A stretch of DNA of 58,967 nucleotides from assembly GCA_003605035.1 (NCBI GenBank), contig QZKJ01000057.1, positions 1 through 58,967 of the forward strand, in the 5' to 3' direction. Below are positions 32,832 to 41,335 of the stretch, piece after piece; within the stretch, counting starts at the first letter, position 1; each line of letters begins with the position of its first letter. The notes beneath the pieces were generated by a model. The model did not search any database and was not told the origin of the DNA. It saw only the letters and a program-made list of their open reading frames with translations. This stretch comes from Desulfurivibrio sp. GTDB lineage: Bacteria > Desulfobacterota > Desulfobulbia > Desulfobulbales > SURF-16. A program made the translations under genes and the position numbers.

Positions 32832-33224
32832 ATGCGCCGGCAAACCACCGACTTTTATCCCGACGATTTCACGGGCATGGCAGGGCAGTTTGTTCCCCTT
32901 CCGCGCTCAACTTTTCCGGGCGGCGGACAGCAGATAAATTCCCCTCCTTTTTCCTCATGGCGCCCTGCTGAAAACCTTCACCGCAGGCGACTGGGGACAA
33001 AACCGGGCCTCAGCCAATATCTCATCAAATTCAACTTGTTACCTGCTTTGCCAGCCCTGCGGCAACAGGTCTCCTCTCATTATTTTTCAGCGGAAATGAT
33101 TATTTATTGACATTTTATCTTGCTAAATATATTAGGCCCCATATAAGGTTTTATATCGCAATTCCAACGAGTCGTTTCGACCCTGTCTGAACCGATAAAA
33201 AATAGAAAAATCAGGAGAAAAATC
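32832..33224. other. Non-coding gap before the aminomutase operon
   Basis: No gene is visible. Its right part holds the operon promoter (33107-33135) and an AT-rich leader of about 80 bases without obvious structure. Confidence 0.5.
33107..33135 (+). promoter_or_regulatory. Promoter of the aminomutase/ATP-grasp/GNAT operon
   Basis: TTGACA at 33107-33112 with TATTAG at 33130-33135 (17-bp spacer); TATATT at 33128-33133 (15-bp spacer) is an alternative. The AT-rich context supports it. The first start codon lies at 33225 after AGGAG. Confidence 0.65.
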
Positions 33225-34454
33225 ATGGCCCTAAAAATTATTCCTCTGGAAGAAGCTGAAGAGCCTCCAGGCAGATGTGCACCAGCATGCTCTTCCTCCC
33301 TCGCTTCCGCCCTCCCGGCAAGATTTCCCGTAATCTCACGAGCCAAAGCCTTCCGCAACCGATACTTTCCCGACACCACCATAGCCCAGTGGAATGACTG
33401 GCGCTGGCAGCTGCAAAACCGTATCACCAGCGTATCCCAGCTTGAAAAATTCGTCCGGCTGACCGACAATGAGCGCCAGGCCCTGCAGCGTCACAGCTCC
33501 ACCCTGCCCTTTGCCATCACCCCCTATTACGCCAGCCTCATTTCGCCGGTTAACCCGAAAGATCCCATCCGCCGGGCCGTGGTGCCGGTGGTCAACGAGC
33601 TCATGGTATCAAGCGGCGAGGCCCATGACCCTCTGGGCGAGGACAGCCACAGCCCGGTTCCCGGCCTGGTGCACCGCTATCCCGACCGGGTGCTTTTTCT
33701 GGCCACAGACTACTGCTCCAACTACTGCCGTTACTGCACCCGTTCCCGCATGGTCGGCAAATCCAAGAAAACCAGGGGCTTCAACGAACGCTGGGAAAAG
33801 GCCTTTGCCTATATCGAGAGCCACAGTGAAGTTCGCGATGTGCTGCTTTCCGGCGGCGATCCCCTGACCCTGCCCGACGAGACCCTGGAATACCTGCTGA
33901 AACGGCTGCGCAGCATCAAACATGTGGAACTCATCCGCATCGGCACCAAAACCCCGGCCGTGCTGCCCCAGCGCATCACCTCCCAGCTGACCAGGATGCT
34001 GCGCCGCTACCATCCGCTGTGGATCAGCATCCATGCCATGCATCCGGCGGAACAGACCAGGGAAATGAAAAGGGCCTGCGAGAAACTGGCCGACGCCGGC
34101 ATCCCGCTGGGCAGCCAGACCGTGCTGCTCTCCGGCATCAACGACGATGTGCCGACCATGAAAAAACTCATGCAGGGACTGGTCCGCATGCGGGTGAAAC
34201 CCTACTATCTCTACCAGTGCGATCCGATTATCGGCTCCGCCCACTTCAGAACATCCGTGGCCAGGGGACTGGAAATCTACCAGGGCCTCCGCGGCCACAC
34301 CACCGGCTATGCCGTGCCCACCTATGTCATCGACGCCCCCGGGGGGGGAGGGAAAATTCCCCTGCTGCCGGAAACGGTGATCGGCCGGGAAGGCACGGAT
34401 CTGCTCCTCAAAAATTATGAGGGCAATATCTACCGTTATCCCGACACCCTGTAA
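33225..34454 (+). CDS. KamA-family radical SAM aminomutase (lysine 2,3-aminomutase-like)
   Basis: The 409-residue enzyme has the radical SAM cluster C164-S-N-Y-C168-R-Y-C171, the PLP lysine K377 in APGGGGKIP, and Asp residues D333 (QCDPI) and D370 (YVIDAPGG). These stand at the same spacing from the PLP lysine as D293 and D330 of clostridial lysine 2,3-aminomutase, which bind the side-chain amine of lysine. That favours L-lysine or another basic amino acid over glutamate, with the beta-amino isomer as product. It heads a five-gene operon with two ATP-grasp ligases, a GNAT and a GNAT-deacetylase fusion. The N-terminal 35 residues are a low-complexity extension. EpmB, which modifies EF-P, is a related alternative, but no efp or epmA is present. 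Confidence 0.87.
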   Translation: MALKIIPLEEAEEPPGRCAPACSSSLASALPARFPVISRAKAFRNRYFPDTTIAQWNDWRWQLQNRITSVSQLEKFVRLTDNERQALQRHSSTLPFAITPYYASLISPVNPKDPIRRAVVPVVNELMVSSGEAHDPLGEDSHSPVPGLVHRYPDRVLFLATDYCSNYCRYCTRSRMVGKSKKTRGFNERWEKAFAYIESHSEVRDVLLSGGDPLTLPDETLEYLLKRLRSIKHVELIRIGTKTPAVLPQRITSQLTRMLRRYHPLWISIHAMHPAEQTREMKRACEKLADAGIPLGSQTVLLSGINDDVPTMKKLMQGLVRMRVKPYYLYQCDPIIGSAHFRTSVARGLEIYQGLRGHTTGYAVPTYVIDAPGGGGKIPLLPETVIGREGTDLLLKNYEGNIYRYPDTL

Positions 34455-34493
34455 CAACAGACGTCTGCTTCCGATTATTCCTGGAGAACCCTG

Positions 34494-35489
34494 ATGATAT
34501 TTGGCATGACTTATGACCTGAGAGCGGACTATCTTGCCGCCGGCTATGGTGAGGAGGAAACCGCCGAGTTCGACCGGCCCGACACCATTGACGCCATCGA
34601 AACGGCGCTCAAGAACCTCGGCCACCAGACCGTGCGCATCGGCAATATCCAGAGCCTGGTCAAACGGCTGGCGGCCGGCGAAAGATGGGACATGGTCTTC
34701 AATATCGCGGAAGGGCTTTACGGCTTCGGCCGTGAAGCCGTGGTCCCGGCCCTGCTGGATGCCTATCGCATTCCCTACACCTTCTCTGACCCGCTGATGA
34801 TGTCGGTCACCCTGCATAAGGCCATAGCCAAACACCTCATCCGCGACCTGGGCCTGCCGACCCCGGATTTTGCCGTGGTGCGCACCCCTGGGGACATAGC
34901 CGGCATCAAACTGCCCTATCCCCTCTTTGCCAAGCCGATTGCCGAGGGCACCGGCAAGGGCGTCACCCCGGCCTCCAAGATTGCCGAAGCCAGCCAGCTT
35001 GAGACCGTGTGCCGCCAACTGCTCGACACCTACCGGCAGCCGGTGCTGATCGAAACCTTCCTGCCCGGCCGGGAGTTCACCGTGGGCATTGTCGGCAACG
35101 GCGGCAGGGCCAGATCCATCGGGGTGATGGAGGTGGTGCTGCTGGAAAATTCCGAACCAGATGTCTACTCCTACCGCAACAAGGAGATCTGCGAGGAGGT
35201 GATCGAATACCGGGCCGTTGATGATGACGAGGCCCGGGAGGCGGTGGAGCTGGCGCTGAAGGTATGGCACGCGCTGGACTGCCGGGACTCGGGCCGGGTT
35301 GATCTACGTTCCGACGCCAATGGCCACCCGTCGTTTATCGAGATCAACCCCATTGCCGGGCTGCACCCGGCCCACTCGGATCTGTGCATCATTGCCACTA
35401 AGTTCGGCATGAGCTATCAGCAGCTGATTGCGGAAATCGTGGAGGCGGCTCTTGAACGGCTGCAGGGGTTCAGAGGTTTAGGGGTTTAG
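34494..35489 (+). CDS. ATP-grasp ligase, D-Ala-D-Ala ligase-like (first of two)
   Basis: The 331-residue protein has the DdlA-like ATP-grasp fold: N-terminal MIFGMTYDLRADYLAAGYGE with MVFNIAEGLYGFGREAVVPA, an ATP-binding region (PYPLFAKPIAEGTGKGVTP; QPVLIETFLPGREFTVGIVG), and the Mg-binding RVDLRSDANGHPSFIEINPI. It should form an amide or peptide bond through an acyl-phosphate. The GKGV loop is kept, but the substrate loops differ from true Ddl, and its place between an aminomutase and acetyltransferases argues against a role in peptidoglycan. The last codons and stop fall inside an octamer repeat array (35465 onward). It starts 39 bases after the aminomutase. Confidence 0.85.
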   Translation: MIFGMTYDLRADYLAAGYGEEETAEFDRPDTIDAIETALKNLGHQTVRIGNIQSLVKRLAAGERWDMVFNIAEGLYGFGREAVVPALLDAYRIPYTFSDPLMMSVTLHKAIAKHLIRDLGLPTPDFAVVRTPGDIAGIKLPYPLFAKPIAEGTGKGVTPASKIAEASQLETVCRQLLDTYRQPVLIETFLPGREFTVGIVGNGGRARSIGVMEVVLLENSEPDVYSYRNKEICEEVIEYRAVDDDEAREAVELALKVWHALDCRDSGRVDLRSDANGHPSFIEINPIAGLHPAHSDLCIIATKFGMSYQQLIAEIVEAALERLQGFRGLGV

Positions 35490-35575
35490 GTGTGTAGTCT
35501 GTTAGCGGCGGAAAAGATTTTTACCCTATAACTCTCCAAGTCCCTGAAAGTCTACAGACTTATAGACTCATTGAT
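35465..35575. repeat. Degenerate octamer arrays between the two ATP-grasp genes
   Basis: Units GGGTTCAG, AGGTTTAG, GGGTTTAG, GTGTGTAG, TCTGTTAG run from 35465 across the stop codon of the first ligase. A second looser run (AACTCTCC, AAGTCCCT, GAAAGTCT, ACAGACTT, ATAGACTC) precedes the next ATG. Most units contain TAG. Confidence 0.6.
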
Positions 35576-35578
35576 ATC

Positions 35579-36568
35579 ATGAAAATCGCCATCGTCTATA
35601 ACCAGCCGGCGGAAACCGGCGGCGCCAACTGGCAGTCTTCCCAGGACGTGCTGCAGCAGGTGGAGGCGGTGGAGCAGTCGCTGGCCGAACTGGCCATGCC
35701 GGCGGTCCGCCTGCCCTTTGACCACGATCTGCGCACCTTCCTGGCAGTGCTGCGCCAGGAGCAGGTGGACGCCGTGTTCAACCTGTGCGAAAGCGTGGAC
35801 GACAACGCCCAGCTGGCCGGCCATCCGGCCGCGGTGTTCGAGCTGCTGGGCCTGCCGTTTACCGGCTCCGGCTCGCTCTCCCTCATGCTGACCACCGACA
35901 AGCTGCTGGCCAAACGGCAACTCGCCGCCGCCGGACTGGCCACCCCGGCCTTCTTCACCTATGACGGCGACCGGTTCGCCACCCTGCCGGAGATTGCCCT
36001 GCCGGCCATCATCAAGCCCCGCTTTGAGGACGCCAGCATCGGCATTGACCAGGAGTCGGTGGTGTTTAAAAAAAAGGAGCTGCAGGCCAAGCTGCCGGAC
36101 TTTTATGCCCGTTATGGTCCGCTCCTGGTGGAACAGTTCATTGCCGGCCGGGAATTCAACATCTCCCTGTTCGGTTACCCGACGGCCCGGGTGCTGCCGG
36201 TGGCGGAGATCGATTTCTCCAGCTTCCCCCAGGACCTGCACCGCATTGTCGGCTACCGGGCGAAATGGGATGCGAACGCCTTTGAATTTCACCACACCCC
36301 GCGCCTCTTTCCCCAGGACCTGCCGGTGGTTGCCGAACGTAATCTGCGCAAGGTGGCGACAGGCGCCTTCAAGCTTTTCATGCTACGCGACTACGGCAGG
36401 ATTGACGTGCGCATGGACGAGCGCGGCAAGGTTTACGTGCTGGAGGCCAACGCCAATCCCTGCCTGAGTCCCGATGCCGGCTTTGTGGCGGCCGCCGCGC
36501 AGTGCAGGATGAACTATACCGCCATGGTCAAGGAATTCGTCCGCTTTCTGTCCTTGAGGTCAGCATGA
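35579..36568 (+). CDS. ATP-grasp ligase, D-Ala-D-Ala ligase-like (second of two)
   Basis: The 329-residue paralogue starts MKIAIVYNQPAETGG and has AVFNLCESVDDNAQLAGHPA, FTGSGSLSLMLTTDKLLAKR, PAIIKPRFEDASIGIDQESV, LLVEQFIAGREFNISLFGYP, and the metal-binding RIDVRMDERGKVYVLEANAN. It keeps the ATP-grasp core but differs strongly from its upstream neighbour, so the two ligases probably use different substrates or act in sequence. Its TGA overlaps the ATG of the following GNAT gene (ATGATG at 36565), indicating translational coupling. A role in joining a beta-amino acid to another amine or amino acid is inferred from context only. Confidence 0.85.
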   Translation: MKIAIVYNQPAETGGANWQSSQDVLQQVEAVEQSLAELAMPAVRLPFDHDLRTFLAVLRQEQVDAVFNLCESVDDNAQLAGHPAAVFELLGLPFTGSGSLSLMLTTDKLLAKRQLAAAGLATPAFFTYDGDRFATLPEIALPAIIKPRFEDASIGIDQESVVFKKKELQAKLPDFYARYGPLLVEQFIAGREFNISLFGYPTARVLPVAEIDFSSFPQDLHRIVGYRAKWDANAFEFHHTPRLFPQDLPVVAERNLRKVATGAFKLFMLRDYGRIDVRMDERGKVYVLEANANPCLSPDAGFVAAAAQCRMNYTAMVKEFVRFLSLRSA

Positions 36569-37035
36569 TGATCACCATCCGCCCCGCCAAAGAGCACGAC
36601 CGCGCCAGCCTCTTCTCCCTGGTTGCCGGCATCAGCAATTTCAACCCCGAGGAGATCGAACTGGCCCGTGAGGTGATCGGCGACGCCCTGGACTCGCAGA
36701 AAAACGGCTATCATCTGCTGGTGGCCGAGGACAGTGAGGGCCGGCTGCCCGGCTTTATCTGCTACGGCCCCATCCCTATTGCCGATAAACGCTGGGACCT
36801 CTACTGGATTGGCGTGGCCCCCCATCAGGCGCGGGGCGGCATCGGCTCGCAACTGCTGGCGGCCATGGAGACCCGGCTGGGGCCGGGCATGCGGGTCTAT
36901 GTGGACACCTCGTCAACCCCCGGCTACACCTCGGCCCGCTCCTTTTACGAGCGGCACGGCTATCAGGTGGCAGGCGTCTTTCCCGACTTCTACCGCACGG
37001 GCGATGACAAGATCGTCTACTGCAAGGACCTGTGA
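36565..37035 (+). CDS. GNAT-family N-acetyltransferase
   Basis: The 156-residue protein is a single GNAT domain: ITIRPAKEHDRASLFSLVAG, YHLLVAEDSEGRLPGFICYG, the acetyl-CoA-binding WIGVAPHQARGGIGSQLL, and a C-terminal TSSTPGYTSARSFYERHGYQ. It should transfer an acetyl group from acetyl-CoA to an amine. The ATG at 36565 overlaps the upstream stop, and the next gene begins one base after its stop, so it is tightly embedded. With a KamA-type enzyme it recalls AblB, which acetylates beta-lysine, but here a second GNAT is fused to a deacetylase immediately downstream. Confidence 0.9.
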   Translation: MMITIRPAKEHDRASLFSLVAGISNFNPEEIELAREVIGDALDSQKNGYHLLVAEDSEGRLPGFICYGPIPIADKRWDLYWIGVAPHQARGGIGSQLLAAMETRLGPGMRVYVDTSSTPGYTSARSFYERHGYQVAGVFPDFYRTGDDKIVYCKDL

Positions 37036-37036
37036 C

Positions 37037-38812
<1,776 letters not shown>

Positions 38813-38813
38813 G

Positions 38814-38863
38814 CCGGGGCCGACTTTTTGCAGGTCTGTAAACAACAGACAACCCGACCCCGG
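38814..38863. terminator. Hairpin between convergent operons
   Basis: CCGGGG (38814-38819) can pair with CCCCGG (38858-38863), enclosing GTCTGT/ACAGAC (38834-38850). It lies between the two operons' stop codons; the T-run is internal, so termination is plausible but not certain. Confidence 0.4.
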
Positions 38864-38890
38864 ACGACAAGCACCAGGGCGCTATTTTCT

Positions 38891-40048
38891 TTACGACAGC
38901 CGCCCCCGGTAGTCCTCGTAGCCGAATTCGCGGACGATCTCCACCCTGTCCGTCTCCGGATCAAAAAGCGCGATGGCCGGCAGCCTGACCCCGTTGAAGG
39001 TGGTGGTCTTGACCATGGTGTAGTGGCTCATGTCCTCGATGATCAGCCGGTCGCCGACCCGCAGGGGCCGGGCAAAGGAATAGAGCCCCAGCACATCGCC
39101 GGCCAGGCAGGAGACCCCGCCCAGCCGGTAGGTGTGGGCCAGCTCGCCGGGGCCGGCCGCGCCGCGGATCTCCGGCCGGTAGGGCATCTCCAGCACATCC
39201 GGCATATGGCAGGTGACCGAGGTGTCGAGAATGGCGATCGGCCCGTCGTTTTCCACGATATCAAGCACCGTGGTAATCAGCGCGCCGGTATGGATGGCAA
39301 TGGCCTCCCCCGGTTCCAGGTAAACGGTGAGGTCATACGTCTTCCGGAAATGATCAATCACCTGGCAGAGCAGATCAAGGTCATAGTCGGGTTTGGTGAT
39401 GTGGTGGCCGCCGCCCAGATTCAGCCACTGCATGACGGGCAGGATGTCCTGGAACTGGGATTCAAAGGCCGCGGCCGTCCTGACCAGGGCGTCGGCCCCC
39501 TTCTCGCACAGGGTGTGGAAATGCAGGCCGCTGATGCCGTTAAGCGACCGGCCGGCAAACTGCTCGCGGCGGATGCCGAGCCGGGAGCCCGGGCCGCAGG
39601 GGTCATAGAGGGCCACCTCGGTTTCCGAGTGCATGGGGTTGACCCGCAGGCCGAACTGGGGCGGAGCGGAACAGGCGGCAATCAGCGGCTGGAAGCGCTG
39701 CCACTGGCTGAAACTGTTGAAGACCAGGTGATCGCACAGGGCAAGCAGTTCGCCCAGATCGGCCTCGCTGTAGGCCGGGGCGTGGCCGTGCACCTCGGCC
39801 CCGAACTCCTCGCGGCCGAGCCGCGCCTCATGGGGGGAACTGGCGCAGACGCCCTTGAGATACTGCCGGATCAGCGGGAAGACCCGGAACATGGCAAAGC
39901 CCTTCAGCGCCAGCAGGATATGGCAGCCGGTGCGCTGCTGCACCCGGTCCAGAATGCGCAGGTTGCGCGTCAGCGCCCCCTGGTCCACCACATAGGCCGG
40001 GCTGGGCACCCGCTGGGGATCGAAATCTACAAGATAACTTCGGTCCAT
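38891..40048 (-). CDS. nspC: Carboxynorspermidine/carboxyspermidine decarboxylase
   Basis: The 385-residue PLP enzyme of the alanine-racemase-fold decarboxylases removes CO2 from carboxyspermidine or carboxynorspermidine to give spermidine or norspermidine. Hallmarks are SPAYVVDQGALTRNLRIL, the PLP lysine in HILLALKGFAMF, GLHFHTLCEKGADALV, WLNLGGGHHITKPDYD, YLEPGEAIAIHTG, and the catalytic cysteine region GVSCLAGDVLGLYSF. Its start overlaps the upstream dehydrogenase gene by 22 bases. As last gene of the speB-speA-dehydrogenase-nspC operon it completes the arginine-to-spermidine route without SAM decarboxylase. Confidence 0.94.
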   Translation of the reverse strand: MDRSYLVDFDPQRVPSPAYVVDQGALTRNLRILDRVQQRTGCHILLALKGFAMFRVFPLIRQYLKGVCASSPHEARLGREEFGAEVHGHAPAYSEADLGELLALCDHLVFNSFSQWQRFQPLIAACSAPPQFGLRVNPMHSETEVALYDPCGPGSRLGIRREQFAGRSLNGISGLHFHTLCEKGADALVRTAAAFESQFQDILPVMQWLNLGGGHHITKPDYDLDLLCQVIDHFRKTYDLTVYLEPGEAIAIHTGALITTVLDIVENDGPIAILDTSVTCHMPDVLEMPYRPEIRGAAGPGELAHTYRLGGVSCLAGDVLGLYSFARPLRVGDRLIIEDMSHYTMVKTTTFNGVRLPAIALFDPETDRVEIVREFGYEDYRGRLS

Positions 40049-41205
40049 GGCAGGCCGTGCAGGTTCAGTTTTTCCATGAAGGGATCAGGATCGAGCTGCT
40101 CCATGTTGAACACGCCCGCCCCGCGCCAGGCGCCGGTCAGCATCAGCATGGCCCCGATCATGGCCGGCACCCCGGTGGTGTAGGACACCGCCTGGGCGCC
40201 CACCTCTTCAAAACACTGATGGTGGTCGCAGATGTTGTAGACGTAATATTTCTTTGCCCTGCCGTCCTTGACGCCCTTGATCAGGCAGCCGATGCAGGTA
40301 CGCCCGTGGGTCAGGGGCCCCAGGGAGCCAGGGTCTGGCAGCACGGCTTTGAGAAACTGCAGGGGCACGATCTGCTGGCCGTTGTAGTCGATGGGCTTGA
40401 TGCTGGTCATGCCCACATTCTGCAGCACCTCCAGATGGCGCAGGTAATTGTCGGAAAAGGTCATCCAGAACCGGGCCTTGTTGAGGCCGGGGAAATGGCT
40501 GACCAGGGATTCCAGCTCCTCGTGGTACATGAGGTAGATCTTGCGCGGGCCGATGCCCTCGGGAAAATCGAAGTCCTCGGCGGTGGACAGGGCCGGGGTC
40601 TCAAGCCACTTACCATCCTCCCAGTGACGGGCCGGGGCCGTCACCTCGCGGATATTGATCTCCGGATTGAAGTTGGTGGCAAAGGGCTGGCCGTGGTCGC
40701 CGGCATTGCAGTCAATGATGTCCAGCTCATGGATCTCGTCAAAATGGCGCTTTGCGGCCCAGGCGGTGAAGACATTGGTCACCCCCGGATCAAAGCCGGA
40801 GCCCAGCAGGGCCATCAGCCCGGCCTCTTTGAACCTCTCCTGGTAGGCCCACTGCCATTTATACTCGAACCTGGCCTCATCCCGCGGCTCATAGTTGGCC
40901 GTGTCCACATAATGGACCCCGCAGGCCAGGCAGGCATCCATGATGGTCAGATCCTGATAGGGCAGGGCCACATTGATGCACAGTTCGGGCTTGAACTCCC
41001 GCATGAGCGCCACCAGCTCATCCACCCGGTCGGCATCCACCCTGGCCGTCTGAATCGGCCGGGGCAGCCTGGCCGCGATGGCATCGCATTTTGACTTGGT
41101 GCGTGAGGCCAGCATGATGTCGGAGAAGACCTCCGGCACCTGGCAGCACTTATGAACAACCACCGAACCGACCCCGCCGGCCCCTATTATGAGCACTCGT
41201 GACAT
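40027..41205 (-). CDS. Carboxyspermidine (carboxynorspermidine) dehydrogenase, saccharopine-dehydrogenase-like
   Basis: The 392-residue enzyme has an N-terminal Rossmann fold (SRVLIIGAGGVGSVVVHKCC), MLASRTKSKCDAIAARL, INVALPYQDLTIMDACLACG, VHYVDTANYEPRDEARFEY, GSGFDPGVTNVFTAWA and DIIDCNAGDHGQPFATNFNP, all diagnostic for this branch of the Lys1/saccharopine dehydrogenase family. It condenses putrescine (or diaminopropane) with aspartate semialdehyde and reduces the imine with NADPH. It is followed by nspC with a 22-base overlap and preceded by speA after a gap full of octamer and heptamer repeats. Confidence 0.94.
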   Translation of the reverse strand: MSRVLIIGAGGVGSVVVHKCCQVPEVFSDIMLASRTKSKCDAIAARLPRPIQTARVDADRVDELVALMREFKPELCINVALPYQDLTIMDACLACGVHYVDTANYEPRDEARFEYKWQWAYQERFKEAGLMALLGSGFDPGVTNVFTAWAAKRHFDEIHELDIIDCNAGDHGQPFATNFNPEINIREVTAPARHWEDGKWLETPALSTAEDFDFPEGIGPRKIYLMYHEELESLVSHFPGLNKARFWMTFSDNYLRHLEVLQNVGMTSIKPIDYNGQQIVPLQFLKAVLPDPGSLGPLTHGRTCIGCLIKGVKDGRAKKYYVYNICDHHQCFEEVGAQAVSYTTGVPAMIGAMLMLTGAWRGAGVFNMEQLDPDPFMEKLNLHGLPWTEVIL

Positions 41206-41228
41206 GGCAAACTCCTTTCAACTGAACC

Positions 41229-41335
41229 GTTCAAGCGTTTAAGCGTTCAAACGTTTGAGCGTTTAAACGTTCAAGCGTTCAAGCGTTTGAACGCCTTTTC
41301 TCCTCACTCCTCACTCCTAACTCCTCACTCCTAAA
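41229..41335. repeat. Octamer array followed by heptamer array between speA and the dehydrogenase gene
   Basis: Eight contiguous 8-base units (41229-41292) are variants of the self-complementary GTTYRARC: GTTCAAGC, GTTTAAGC, GTTCAAAC, GTTTGAGC, GTTTAAAC and so on. Five 7-base units TCCTCAC/TCCTAAC/TCCTAAA follow at 41301-41335 and include the speA stop codon at 41331-41333. Confidence 0.85.

Noticed and set aside
33225-34454. EpmB (EF-P lysine aminomutase)
   Set aside because: No efp or epmA gene is near, the protein is longer than EpmB (about 340), and the operon partners point to small-molecule chemistry. Not fully excluded without a tree.
33609-35270. 553-residue minus-strand frame across the aminomutase and first ligase
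   Set aside because: Shadow of two genes with complete catalytic motifs; it crosses their boundary and has no domain of its own.
41229-41335. CRISPR array
   Set aside because: Repeats are 7-8 bases with no spacers; no cas genes are in the window.
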